From: Planobispora longispora | Lineage (GTDB): Bacteria > Actinomycetota > Actinomycetes > Streptosporangiales > Streptosporangiaceae | DNA: 64,000 nucleotides | Assembly: GCF_016863135.1 (NCBI RefSeq) | Contig: NZ_BOOH01000028.1 | Coordinates: forward strand, 60,113-124,112 | Direction: 5' to 3' | In this document: in pieces, positions 1-8,047 of the stretch | How positions within the stretch are numbered: the first letter of the stretch is position 1 | Layout: each line of letters starts with the position of its first letter | Position numbers and translations under genes: made by a program | The notes under the pieces: model-generated | The model's input: only the letters and a program-made list of their open reading frames with translations | Database searches by the model: none | What the model was told of the DNA's origin: nothing

Positions 1-914
1 TCCCGATGCGGATCAAGGCCGCGTCCATCGGGCTCGCCGCGGAGGAATACCGGGCCGAGCTCGTCGTGGAGTCCGGCTGGACCGGGATGGACGAGCTCCA
101 GGTGACCGACGAGGACGTCGAGACGCTCTTCGATCGCGGCAGCGCGGAGCTGGCCGAGGCGCGCGACCTGCCCACGCACACCGGCCTGCGGCTGCTGTCC
201 AGCCGGGGATCGGCGCTGGGCCGCGTGATGCCGGACAAGTCGGTGCGCCTGGTCCGCGGCGACCGCGAGGTGTTCGGCCTGCACGGACGCTCCGCCGAGC
301 AGCGCATCGCCCTGGACCTCCTGATGGACCCCGAGGTCGGCATCGTCTCGATGGGCGGCCGGGCCGGCACCGGCAAGTCCGCGCTCGCGCTCTGCGCCGG
401 GCTGGAGGCGGTGCTGGAGCGCCGCCAGCACCGCAAGGTCATCGTCTTCCGCCCGCTGTACGCCGTGGGCGGCCAGGAGCTCGGCTACCTGCCCGGCACC
501 GAGAACGAGAAGATGGGCCCCTGGGCCCAGGCGGTCTACGACACCCTGGGCGCGGTCACCACGCCCGAGGTGATCGAGGAGGTCATCGACCGGGGCATGC
601 TGGAGGTGCTCCCGCTCACCCACATCCGGGGGCGCTCGCTCCACGACGCCTTCGTGATCGTCGATGAGGCCCAGTCGCTGGAGCGGGGGGTGCTGCTCAC
701 GGTCCTGAGCCGGATCGGCGCCAACTCCCGGGTCGTGCTCACCCACGACATCGCCCAGCGCGACAACCTGCGGGTGGGCCGGCACGACGGCGTGGTCGCG
801 GTGGTGGAGAAGCTCAAGGGCCACCCGCTGTTCGCGCACGTCACGCTGACCCGCTCGGAGCGCTCGCCGATCGCCGCGCTGGTCACCGAGATGCTGGAGG
901 ACGTGACGATGTGA
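1..914 (+). CDS. phoH: PhoH-family ATPase, 5' end outside window
   Basis: This is the C-terminal part of a PhoH-like P-loop ATPase, possibly the PIN-PhoH (PhoH2) type linked to RNA metabolism. The frame is open at base 1, so the true start and most of any N-terminal PIN nuclease domain lie upstream. Visible are a Walker A motif GRAGTGKS, a Walker B-like FVIVDEAQS and the family pattern [17 protein letters not shown] between them. The protein ends with TGA at 912-914, 18 bp before the stop of the convergent lipoprotein gene. The first ATG in view, at 6, is very unlikely to be the real start because coding sequence continues in front of it. The family call is firm; the substrate cannot be read from the sequence. 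Confidence 0.9.
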   Translation, partial: PMRIKAASIGLAAEEYRAELVVESGWTGMDELQVTDEDVETLFDRGSAELAEARDLPTHTGLRLLSSRGSALGRVMPDKSVRLVRGDREVFGLHGRSAEQRIALDLLMDPEVGIVSMGGRAGTGKSALALCAGLEAVLERRQHRKVIVFRPLYAVGGQELGYLPGTENEKMGPWAQAVYDTLGAVTTPEVIEEVIDRGMLEVLPLTHIRGRSLHDAFVIVDEAQSLERGVLLTVLSRIGANSRVVLTHDIAQRDNLRVGRHDGVVAVVEKLKGHPLFAHVTLTRSERSPIAALVTEMLEDVTM

Positions 915-932
915 CCCGGGGCCGTCGGGGGA

Positions 933-1478
933 TCACGGCGGGAGCCGTACTCCCTCGGCGGCCAGGTCGCGGAAGTCGGAGCAGTTGTGCTCGCCCAGCG
1001 CCTCCGGGAGGCCGGGGAACAGCCGGGTGACCTCGACACTCCAGATGCTCTCCTGCTTGTTCTGCCTGACCGTGCAGGTGATCTGGGCCAGGCCCAGCCG
1101 GGACACCCGGCCCTCGCCGGAGATGACCACGTTCAGCCGGTACCCCACGTTCCCCGCCAGGTCGTCGTGCTGGGGGACGTCGGTGTAGCGGGTGGTCTTG
1201 CTGTCGTAGTGGCTGAAGCGGGTCAGCTCGCTCGTCAGGCCCGGTCTCGGCGGCTGCTTCCCGGCGCGGAACAGGGTGTCGACGACGTTCTTGGCGGAGT
1301 CGGAGATCACCGGCACCTGGGCGGGCTCCAGGCGTCCGTCGCGGACCAGGTAGACCGTGACCCACGCCGGGCTGTAGCTGATCACCGGGGGCCGGCCCCG
1401 GTCCACCACCCCGGTGGGCTCGACGCCGCACCCGCCGAGCAGCAGGACGGCCGCGACCAGGCAGGCGATCCTTCTCAT
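933..1478 (-). CDS. Secreted lipoprotein with GerMN-like domain, third gene of a two-component operon
   Basis: This encodes a 181-residue lipoprotein. The N-terminus is a short hydrophobic signal ending in the lipobox LGGC, with Cys17 as the expected lipidated residue. The body contains a VTVYLVRDGRLEPAQ segment resembling GerMN domains, which also occur in LpqB of the MtrAB-LpqB system. The start ATG overlaps the histidine kinase stop by 4 nt (ATGA at 1475-1478), so the two are translationally coupled. Its likely role is an extracytoplasmic accessory that tunes the partner kinase, as LpqB or CseA do for theirs; this is inference from position and localisation. A longer reading of the same frame upstream is antisense noise within the kinase gene. 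Confidence 0.8.
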   Translation of the reverse strand: MRRIACLVAAVLLLGGCGVEPTGVVDRGRPPVISYSPAWVTVYLVRDGRLEPAQVPVISDSAKNVVDTLFRAGKQPPRPGLTSELTRFSHYDSKTTRYTDVPQHDDLAGNVGYRLNVVISGEGRVSRLGLAQITCTVRQNKQESIWSVEVTRLFPGLPEALGEHNCSDFRDLAAEGVRLPP

Positions 1479-2881
1479 GCCGGGGGCAGCCAGACCGTGA
1501 AGAGCGTGCCCGGCTCCTGCGGGCGCACCGAGATCGTGCCGCCGTGCAGCTGGGCGTTGGAGCGGGCGATGGACAACCCGAGCCCGCTGCCGTCGCCGCG
1601 CGTGCCGGCCTTGTAGAAGCGGTTGAAGACGTGGGGCAGGTCTCCCGGGGGGATGCCCTTGCCGTGGTCGCGCACCTTCACCTCCAGTCCGTGGGGCGTG
1701 ACGCGGGCGGTCACCAGGACGGGCGGCTCGCCGTGCCGCAGGGCGTTGCCGACCAGGTTGGCGAGGATGACGTCCAGGCGTCGCGGATCGACGGTGAAGG
1801 CCAACCCGCGGGGGGCCTTCACCTCCACCTTCTCCGACCAGCCCCGCATCTCCAGGCAGTCGTGGATCGCGTCGGAGATGTTCATGGTCTCCAGGTTCAG
1901 CGTGGCCGTGCCCGAGTCGAACCGGCTCGCCTCGATGAGCTGCTCCACCATGGTGCGCAGCCGTTCGATCTCGCGCAGCACCAGCCGTACGGCCGCCGCC
2001 GACTCCCGCGGCAGCCGGTCGGCCTCCTCCGACAACATGTCGGTCACCGCCGTCATCGCGGTCAGCGGGGTCCGCAGCTCGTGGGAGACGTCGGCCACGA
2101 ACCGGCGGGACATCGCCTCCAGGGTCCGCAGCTCCGACACGCTGTGCTCCAGCGCGGCGGCGGTGTCGTTGAACGTCGCGGTGAGCTCGGCCAGCTCGTC
2201 CTGGCCGTGGACGGGGAGCCGGGTGTCCAGGTGCCCGGCCCCGAGCGCCCGGGCGGCCGAGCCCAGCCGGCGGACCGGGAGCAGCACCCGCTGGGCCGAG
2301 ACCAGGGCCACGGCGAGCGCGATGACCAGCATGATGGTCCCGGCGGTGGCCAGCGACCTGCGCATGCCGTCCAGGAGCTGCTCCTCCGTGTCGAGGGGGA
2401 CGAACACGAAGACGCTCATGCCGGTCGGCTGCGGCAGGTGGATGGGCTCGACCCGCCACACGGGAGTGCCGATCACCAGCCACATCCGGCCGTCGACCCG
2501 CTCGCGCTTGGACGCCGTGCGGTCGGCGGACCGCGCGCGCAGGTCGGAGGGGACGTCGTCCATGCCGAACTCGCCGTCGGGGTACAGGTACTCCTCGAAC
2601 CGGACCACCACGCCTCCCCGCTGCGGCCGCAGGCTCTTCTGCAGGACGGTGATCTCCAGGTCGGTCGGCGGGCTGTCCCCCGGCCACAGCGCGCCGATGG
2701 GCACCCTGGCGCCCTCCAGGGTGGCCCGCATGTCCGCCAGGGCGTCCTGCTCGGCGCGCTCGATCACCCGGTGCTTGACGAGCTCGTAGCCGATCCCCGC
2801 GACGAGGGCGGAGGCCGCGACGGCGATCAGGGTGAAGGCGATGACCAGGCGTCCGCGCAGGCTGGCGTAGACGCGCCTCAC
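1475..2881 (-). CDS. Membrane sensor histidine kinase
   Basis: The 468-residue sensor kinase has a first membrane segment near residues 10-30, an extracytoplasmic sensor region to about 175, a second membrane segment near 180-200 and a HAMP linker. The HisKA box DVSHELRTP follows, with phospho-acceptor His267, and then a HATPase_c domain with N-box NLVGNALRHG, G1 DHGKGIPP and G2 GSGLGLSIA. The start is GTG at 2881, 18 bp after the response regulator stop, preceded by a GAGG-like ribosome site. It should autophosphorylate and pass phosphate to the adjacent OmpR-type regulator. The sensor domain is not one I recognise, so the stimulus is unknown; the lipoprotein partner suggests a cell-envelope signal. 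Confidence 0.93.
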   Translation of the reverse strand: MRRVYASLRGRLVIAFTLIAVAASALVAGIGYELVKHRVIERAEQDALADMRATLEGARVPIGALWPGDSPPTDLEITVLQKSLRPQRGGVVVRFEEYLYPDGEFGMDDVPSDLRARSADRTASKRERVDGRMWLVIGTPVWRVEPIHLPQPTGMSVFVFVPLDTEEQLLDGMRRSLATAGTIMLVIALAVALVSAQRVLLPVRRLGSAARALGAGHLDTRLPVHGQDELAELTATFNDTAAALEHSVSELRTLEAMSRRFVADVSHELRTPLTAMTAVTDMLSEEADRLPRESAAAVRLVLREIERLRTMVEQLIEASRFDSGTATLNLETMNISDAIHDCLEMRGWSEKVEVKAPRGLAFTVDPRRLDVILANLVGNALRHGEPPVLVTARVTPHGLEVKVRDHGKGIPPGDLPHVFNRFYKAGTRGDGSGLGLSIARSNAQLHGGTISVRPQEPGTLFTVWLPPA

Positions 2882-2899
2882 GGCGACCTCACAACGATC

Positions 2900-3574
2900 T
2901 CACGGCGGGCTGAACCGGTAGCCGAACCCGCGCACCGTGTGGATGAACGCCGGCTCGGCCGGCACCGGCTCTATCTTGGCGCGGATCCGCTGCACGCAGG
3001 CGTCCACCAGCCGTGAGTCCGCGACATGGGTGTGGTCCCAGACGGCCCGCAGCAGGTATCTGCGGTTGAGCACCTGGCCGGGGTGGCGGACCAGCTCCAG
3101 CAGGAGCCGGAGTTCTGTGGGGGTCAGGTGGATCTCCCGGCCGGCCAGCGCGACCTTCAGCGCCCCGCGGTCCACGACCAGGTCGCCGAAGGTGATGCGG
3201 TCGGAGGAGACGGACTCCACCCGGCGCAGGACGGCGCGGATCCGGGCGTCCAGCACGCGGGGCTCGACCGGCTTGACCACGTAGTCGTCGGCTCCGGCCT
3301 CCAGGCCCACGACCACGTCGAGGTCGTCCCCCCGGGCGGTGAGGAGGATCACCGGGAGCTGGTCCATCTTGCGGATCCGGCGGCAGACCTCGACCCCGTC
3401 GATCCCGGGCAGCATGACGTCCAGGATGGCGATCTCGGGGCGACGGGACCGGACGTGGTCCAGCGCCTCCTCGCCGGTGGAGTAGGAGGTCACGGAGTGG
3501 CCCTGACGGGTCAGCGCCAGCTCGAGAGCGGTGCGGACCGAGGGATCGTCTTCAACGAGGAGAATGCCGGCCAC
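2900..3574 (-). CDS. OmpR/PhoB-family response regulator
   Basis: A 224-residue response regulator. The receiver domain has the acidic pair ED-D near residues 8-10, the phospho-acceptor Asp52 in AILDVMLPG, the LLTARGD switch Thr and the VVKPVEP lysine. The C-terminal winged helix ends with the typical HTVRGFGYRF strand. The start is GTG at 3574. It is the first gene of a three-gene operon (regulator, kinase, lipoprotein). A near-perfect inverted repeat lies just upstream at 3596-3617 and may be an autoregulatory site. CseB and AfsQ1 are similar actinobacterial regulators, but I cannot assign orthology. Confidence 0.93.
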   Translation of the reverse strand: MAGILLVEDDPSVRTALELALTRQGHSVTSYSTGEEALDHVRSRRPEIAILDVMLPGIDGVEVCRRIRKMDQLPVILLTARGDDLDVVVGLEAGADDYVVKPVEPRVLDARIRAVLRRVESVSSDRITFGDLVVDRGALKVALAGREIHLTPTELRLLLELVRHPGQVLNRRYLLRAVWDHTHVADSRLVDACVQRIRAKIEPVPAEPAFIHTVRGFGYRFSPP

Positions 3575-3595
3575 CTGGTCATTATTCTTCCCGCA

Positions 3596-3617
3596 TCACA
3601 TAACGCCCGCTATGTCA
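3596..3617. promoter_or_regulatory. Inverted repeat upstream of response regulator operon
   Basis: On the plus strand this reads TCACATA, 8 bp, TATGTCA, an inverted repeat with one mismatch, ending 22 bp before the GTG start of the response regulator. Read on the minus strand it contains TGACATA followed by GGGCGTTATGTG. The same two elements recur, with a wider gap, upstream of the surface-protein gene at 60979. It may be an autoregulatory site of the OmpR-type regulator. Confidence 0.45.
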
Positions 3618-3723
3618 TGAAACTGTGACATGGAGGGCATACCGCCACCATAGTGATCAGGAACCCTGGTCAAGGTCCTCCTCCGGCGAACAGGGGACTG
3701 TGGGCGAGGTTCGCCATGGCAAG

Positions 3724-3739
3724 TGTGAGGAAAATCACA
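3724..3739. promoter_or_regulatory. CRP/FNR-like palindrome
   Basis: TGTGAGGAAAATCACA matches the CRP half-sites TGTGA-N6-TCACA without mismatch. It lies 138 bp before the lytic transglycosylase start and about 150 bp before the divergent regulator start. Mycobacterial CRP binds closely similar sites and controls rpfA, another wall-lytic gene, so control of the transglycosylase is plausible. No binding data are available here. Confidence 0.6.
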
Positions 3740-3877
3740 ACGGCCGGTCAAGTGTCGGAAAAGTCCTTTTAACCAGGGGATCAGTCACCGGCCGCCGACC
3801 CCGCCACCCTCCGATGCCATCCGAATTCCCCGTTTCGGTTGCGGAGCACCCCCCGGTTCACGGCAAGCTCATAGGTC

Positions 3878-4660
3878 GTGAGTTCAGGATCGTCCCCCGA
3901 GCAGGGGAATTCCCCCTCCCGGGGGCGCAGGGCGTCCACTTCCCGCCGGAGCGGCAGGAGGTCCGCGACCACCGGGAAGGCCTCCGCCGCGGAGAGACCG
4001 CCCGCGGTCGGCAAGCCTCGCTGGCTGTCTCCCAAGCGCGCCGCCATCCTGGCCGTGACGGCGGTGGTCATCGTCGGGGGAGGCGGGTTCACCGTCTACA
4101 CCGCGGTCCAGAACGCCTCGGCGGCGACCGAGCCCACGCTCACCCTCCGTGATGTGGCGAAGGCGTTCGGCGGCGGCGACCCCTTCGGTCCGGACCCCGA
4201 GTCCGACGCGCTCAAGGCCCAGGCGGTCCAGGCGCTCAAGGCGGACGAGCTCGAGCGCAAGCGCGAGGGGCGCGACCCGCTCGATCCGATCAAGATCGTC
4301 AAGGAGGCTCCCGGCGGCGGCGGGTTCGACCCGGCGCAGTTCCCGCCCGGCAGCGCCAACCCGACCGGCAACAAGGCGCTGGGCAAGCAGATGCTGGAGG
4401 CCCGCGGCTGGGCCGACCAGTGGGGCTGCCTGGAGAAGCTCTGGATGAAGGAGAGCGGCTGGAACGAGCGGGCCATGAACCGCTCCAGCGGCGCCTACGG
4501 CATCCCGCAGTCGCTGCCCGGCCACAAGATGGCCAGCGCGGGCTCCGACTGGCAGACCAACCCGGCCACCCAGATCGAGTGGGGCCTGAGCTACATCAAG
4601 GGCCGCTACGGCTCGCCCTGTGGCGCGTGGGCCCATTCGCAGGCCAAGGGCTGGTACTGA
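3878..4660 (+). CDS. Secreted or membrane-anchored lytic transglycosylase
   Basis: The 260-residue protein starts with a basic, Ser/Arg-rich cytoplasmic tail of about 50 residues, then one membrane segment near 53-72 (AAILAVTAVVIVGGGG), a charged linker and a C-terminal SLT-like fold. The catalytic region shows WGCLEKLWMKESGWN, with the expected catalytic Glu in KES, and the follow-up motif SSGAYGIPQSLPG. The C-terminus GAWAHSQAKGWY is typical of actinobacterial peptidoglycan lytic transglycosylases and Rpf-like proteins. It should cleave wall glycan on the outer face. The start is GTG at 3878 with a weak ribosome site. A CRP-like palindrome upstream may regulate it. Confidence 0.88.
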   Translation: MSSGSSPEQGNSPSRGRRASTSRRSGRRSATTGKASAAERPPAVGKPRWLSPKRAAILAVTAVVIVGGGGFTVYTAVQNASAATEPTLTLRDVAKAFGGGDPFGPDPESDALKAQAVQALKADELERKREGRDPLDPIKIVKEAPGGGGFDPAQFPPGSANPTGNKALGKQMLEARGWADQWGCLEKLWMKESGWNERAMNRSSGAYGIPQSLPGHKMASAGSDWQTNPATQIEWGLSYIKGRYGSPCGAWAHSQAKGWY

Positions 4661-4730
4661 AACCCCCAGGAAAGCCTACGGATCGGCTGGTCAGGCCTGC
4701 TGAGCGCGAGCGGCGACGCATCCTGGACGT

Positions 4731-6707
4731 ATGGGTGCGAAGGTCAGCGTGATAGTGCCGGTTCACAACCCTGGGGACACGGCCGACGCGTGTCTCCGCA
4801 CGGTGGTCGAGCAGTCGATGCCCCCGCAGGACTACGAGGTCATCTTCGCCGACGACGGGTCGGACGACGGGATCGAGGAGCGCCTCGACGCCATCGCCGG
4901 AACGCATCCCAACGTCCGCGTCCTGCACCTGAAGCACATCGGCTCGCCGATGCGCGGCCGCAACGCCGCCCTAGAGATCGCCACCGGTGAGTACGTCTAC
5001 CTGCTCGACCAGGCCGACCACCTGGAGCGCACGGCCCTGGAGCGGATGTACCGGCGCGCGGTGGAGACCGGCGCCGACGTCCTCGTCGGCCCGCTGTCCA
5101 TCGGCACGGGACCGCCCCCGGTCGTGTTCGGCAAGGACCGGGAGCACGCCGACGTCCTCGGAGACCGGCTGCTGTCCCTGCTCACCCCGCACAAGCTCTA
5201 CCGCCGGGCCTTCCTGGCGGCCGAGGGGCTCGCCTTCCCCGGTTCCGGCGGGATCCTGGCCGAGCAGGCCTTCGCCCTGCGGACCTACCTGCGGGCCGCG
5301 GCGGTGACCGTCATGGCGGGCCCGGTCTGCTGCCACGTCGGGCGGCGGCCGGAGCCGCCGGTCACTCCGCACGCCCACGTGACCGAGCTGCGCAAGCTGC
5401 TCGACGTCATCGACGAGTCGGTCCCCCGGGGACGCAGGCGCGACCGCATGTACGCGCACTGGTTCCGCACCTCGGTCCTGCGCCGGCTCGGCGGCGCCCG
5501 GTTCGTCGCGTCCTCGGCGGAGCGGTCCGTCACCTTCACCACCCTGCGCGAGCTGACCGTCCAGCGCTTCCCCGAGCGGCTGGACCACTACCTCCCGGTC
5601 AGCCTGCGGGCCCGCGCCACGCTGCTGCGCGCCGGACGGCTCGACCAGCTCGTCGCGCTGGCCCAGGCCACCCAGGGCACCCACCTCCGGGCCGAGGTCA
5701 GGGACGTCTCCTGGCGTGACGGCGCCCTCGTCATGAGCCTGACCGGCGAGATCATGTGGGGCGACGGCCGGCCGGTGAGGTTCCTCCCCCACGGCGAGGA
5801 CCGCCTGCTGTGGACGTCGCCGCTCCCGCTCGACGGGCTCAGCCTCCCGCCCGACGTGGCCGACGTCACCTCCGCGGTCTCCCACAGCCGGTTCGAGGTC
5901 TACGTCCGCGACGACGCCACCGGGGCCGTCCACATGCTCCCGGTGACCTGCGCGGTGACCCGCGTGCGGGAGGATGACGGGATCAGGGTCCAGGTCACCG
6001 GAACGGCCACCTTCGACGTCGCCTCCGCGGCCCTCGGGGCGCCGCTCCCGGGCGGGCTGTGGGAGGTCCACATGCGGGTGCACGGCGGGGTCCACCAGGC
6101 CCGCGCCCGCGTGACCGGCTCGCCGGTCAACTGCACGGGAACCCCGGCGGACCAGGACAGGCGGCTGGTCGTCCCCTGGTGGTCGGACCGGGGGGAGCTG
6201 GGGATCTGCGTGGACCCCCGGTCGTTCCCCGAGTCGGTCGTCCTCGTCTCGCCCGGGACCACGGTGACCCGCCAGCACGACCAGGTCTTCGTCGTGGTGC
6301 CCGTGCCGTACCTGCCGCCGAGCGAGGGCCCGGCCGCCGAGCTGGTGCTGCGCCAGGCCCCGGACGGGACGCGCGAGGTCCGCGCGCCCGCCCTGGTCGA
6401 GCCGGGTATGCCGGGCCAGGCCGCCGCGCGGCTGATCGCCAGGATCCCGATGCGGCGGCTGCCCCGGCAGGGCTACCTGGCGCCGGGCGCGTGGATGCCG
6501 TACCTGCGGGTGGACGACGAGGAGATCGGGCTCCGCTTCGGGGTGGAGATGAGCCGCGGCGGCCGGGTGGAGATCCGCCAGGCCACCGCGCCCGCCGTCC
6601 CCGAGCGCCGGTACCCGCGGCTGCGGCGCATCGCCCAGCGGATCCCCGGCGCCCGGAACATGATCCGGGCCACCCGGACCGTGCAGCAGCGCTACATGCC
6701 CAGCTGA
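4731..6707 (+). CDS. Family 2 glycosyltransferase with long C-terminal region
   Basis: A 658-residue protein whose first 220 residues form a GT-A family 2 glycosyltransferase: KVSVIVPVHNPG at the nucleotide-binding strand, FADDGSDDG, and YLLDQADHLE in place of the usual DxD. Asp-Gln-Ala-Asp keeps one acidic residue at each end. The remaining 430 residues are not a fold I can name; such extensions occur in TarS-like and TagF-like polymer-modifying enzymes. A role in decorating a teichoic acid-like or other wall polymer is plausible but inferred. The start ATG at 4731 has no clear Shine-Dalgarno sequence. The stop overlaps the convergent hydrolase 3' end by 16 bp. Confidence 0.82.
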   Translation: MGAKVSVIVPVHNPGDTADACLRTVVEQSMPPQDYEVIFADDGSDDGIEERLDAIAGTHPNVRVLHLKHIGSPMRGRNAALEIATGEYVYLLDQADHLERTALERMYRRAVETGADVLVGPLSIGTGPPPVVFGKDREHADVLGDRLLSLLTPHKLYRRAFLAAEGLAFPGSGGILAEQAFALRTYLRAAAVTVMAGPVCCHVGRRPEPPVTPHAHVTELRKLLDVIDESVPRGRRRDRMYAHWFRTSVLRRLGGARFVASSAERSVTFTTLRELTVQRFPERLDHYLPVSLRARATLLRAGRLDQLVALAQATQGTHLRAEVRDVSWRDGALVMSLTGEIMWGDGRPVRFLPHGEDRLLWTSPLPLDGLSLPPDVADVTSAVSHSRFEVYVRDDATGAVHMLPVTCAVTRVREDDGIRVQVTGTATFDVASAALGAPLPGGLWEVHMRVHGGVHQARARVTGSPVNCTGTPADQDRRLVVPWWSDRGELGICVDPRSFPESVVLVSPGTTVTRQHDQVFVVVPVPYLPPSEGPAAELVLRQAPDGTREVRAPALVEPGMPGQAAARLIARIPMRRLPRQGYLAPGAWMPYLRVDDEEIGLRFGVEMSRGGRVEIRQATAPAVPERRYPRLRRIAQRIPGARNMIRATRTVQQRYMPS

Positions 6708-8047
6708 CACTCGTTGGCGAGGTCGCCGCCGGCCGGACGCGGCAGCGTCGCGCTCGGCGGCGGGCTCTGCCGCCGCTCCACCCAGCCCTCCATGGCCTCG
6801 AACGCGCTGCGGAAGCACGGCAGCAGCGGGCGGAGCCGGTCGGGGTAGGAGGCGTACAGGCCGTCGGTGTGGGTGCCGTCGGCGATCCGGTAGTAGCGGA
6901 AGGGACGGTCGCCGACCATCTCCGCGTAGACGTCGCTGGAGCGGGAGATCGGCAGCAGCGCGTCCAGCGTGCCGTGCACGGTGATCAGCGGCTTGCCGAT
7001 CCGCCCGGTCAGCGCGATCTTCCGGACGGCCCGGTACGGCTTGCGCGCGTCGTAGTCGTAGTCGGCGTCGCACGCCGGGGTGCCCGGGGCGCAGTACGGC
7101 GTGCCCGCCTCGGTGTCGCCGTCGAAGCCCGGGTCCAGCTCCTCCCGGTAGACCCGCTGGGTCAGGTCCCAGTAGAACTGGTGGTGGAACGGCCACAGGA
7201 ACTCCGAGCCCCTGGCGAACCCGGCGTCGTACATCGCCTGGTCGTCACCCTCGGGGTAGGCCCGCAGCGCCGGGGGCAGGAAGTTGAGCAGGTTGTCGCC
7301 CTTGACCCGCCAGAGCGTGCCCTCCCAGTCGATCCCGCCGTCGTACAGCCACGGCCGGTTCTCCAGCTGCCAGCGGACGAGGTAGCCGCCGTTGGAGACG
7401 CCCGCCGCGTAGGTGCGCTTCGGGAGCCTGCCGTACCGCTGCCTGACGACGGCCTTGGCCGCCACGGCGATCTGCGTGACCCGGTGGTTCCACTCGGCGA
7501 TCGCGTCCCCGGGCTCCCGGCCGTCCTTGTAGAAGGCGACGCCGGTGTTGCCCTTGTCGGTCACCGCGTAGGCGTAGCCCTTGGCCAGCGCCCAGTCGGA
7601 GATGGTGAAGTCGTTGGCGTACTGCTCCCGGTTGCCGGGGGTGCCCGCCACGACCAGCCCGCCGTTCCAGTCGTCGGGGAGCCGGAGCACGAACTGGGCG
7701 TCGTGCTTCCAGCCGTGGTTGGTGTTGGTGGCGGAGGTGTCCGGGAAGTAGCCGTCGACCTGGATGCCGGGGACGCCCGTCGGGTTGACCGCGCCCACCG
7801 GGTGCAGACCCGCCCAGTCGGCGGGGTCGGTGTGCCCCGAGGCCGCGGTCCCCGCGGTGGTGAGGTCGTCCAGGCAGGCGACGACCTGCTTCTCCGCCCC
7901 GGGCACCGCGATCCGGCCCTGCCGGTCGCAGTGCCCGCCCGTGGCCGCCGTCCCCGCGCCGGCGGCCGGCGCGCTCACCGTCAGCACGGCGGTGGCGGCG
8001 ACCGCGAGCCCGGAGGCGAGCGCGGTCAGCCCGCGCGACCGGCTCAC
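6692..8047 (-). CDS. Secreted 3-hydroxybutyrate oligomer hydrolase-like esterase
   Basis: The 451-residue secreted alpha/beta hydrolase has a signal peptide covering about the first 30 residues (hydrophobic core followed by APAAGAG). The nucleophile elbow GVSNGG places the catalytic Ser at residue 218, and GTLD and GTHTDG are the likely Asp and His. Overall layout resembles D-3-hydroxybutyrate oligomer hydrolases and the tannase/feruloyl esterase superfamily. Two nearby genes support the first option: a 3-hydroxybutyrate dehydrogenase and an MHS-type organic acid transporter. The GTG start overlaps the transporter stop (GTGA, 8044-8047), so they form an operon. Outside the cell it would release hydroxybutyrate for uptake. 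A tannase or other esterase role cannot be excluded. Confidence 0.72.
   Translation of the reverse strand: MSRSRGLTALASGLAVAATAVLTVSAPAAGAGTAATGGHCDRQGRIAVPGAEKQVVACLDDLTTAGTAASGHTDPADWAGLHPVGAVNPTGVPGIQVDGYFPDTSATNTNHGWKHDAQFVLRLPDDWNGGLVVAGTPGNREQYANDFTISDWALAKGYAYAVTDKGNTGVAFYKDGREPGDAIAEWNHRVTQIAVAAKAVVRQRYGRLPKRTYAAGVSNGGYLVRWQLENRPWLYDGGIDWEGTLWRVKGDNLLNFLPPALRAYPEGDDQAMYDAGFARGSEFLWPFHHQFYWDLTQRVYREELDPGFDGDTEAGTPYCAPGTPACDADYDYDARKPYRAVRKIALTGRIGKPLITVHGTLDALLPISRSSDVYAEMVGDRPFRYYRIADGTHTDGLYASYPDRLRPLLPCFRSAFEAMEGWVERRQSPPPSATLPRPAGGDLANECQLGM

Larger units (their letters stand above)
3575..3877. other. 303-bp divergent intergenic region
   Basis: This gap separates the two-component operon (left, minus strand) from the lytic transglycosylase gene (right, plus strand), so it must hold two promoters. 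It is less GC-rich than the flanking genes. It contains the inverted repeat at 3596-3617 near the regulator start and a perfect CRP-like palindrome at 3724-3739. I looked for a c-di-AMP (ydaO) riboswitch, which often precedes actinobacterial wall-lytic genes, and could not recognise its core. No small gene with convincing codon use was seen. Confidence 0.6.

Noticed and set aside
933..2687. A 584-codon open frame spanning the lipoprotein and kinase region
   Set aside because: Only its last 181 codons are the lipoprotein. The rest is an Arg/Gly/Pro-rich shadow of the kinase gene, which has clear domain motifs in another frame.
3640..3877. Possible c-di-AMP (ydaO) riboswitch before the lytic transglycosylase
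   Set aside because: The conserved core elements could not be recognised; only a CRP-like palindrome stands out.
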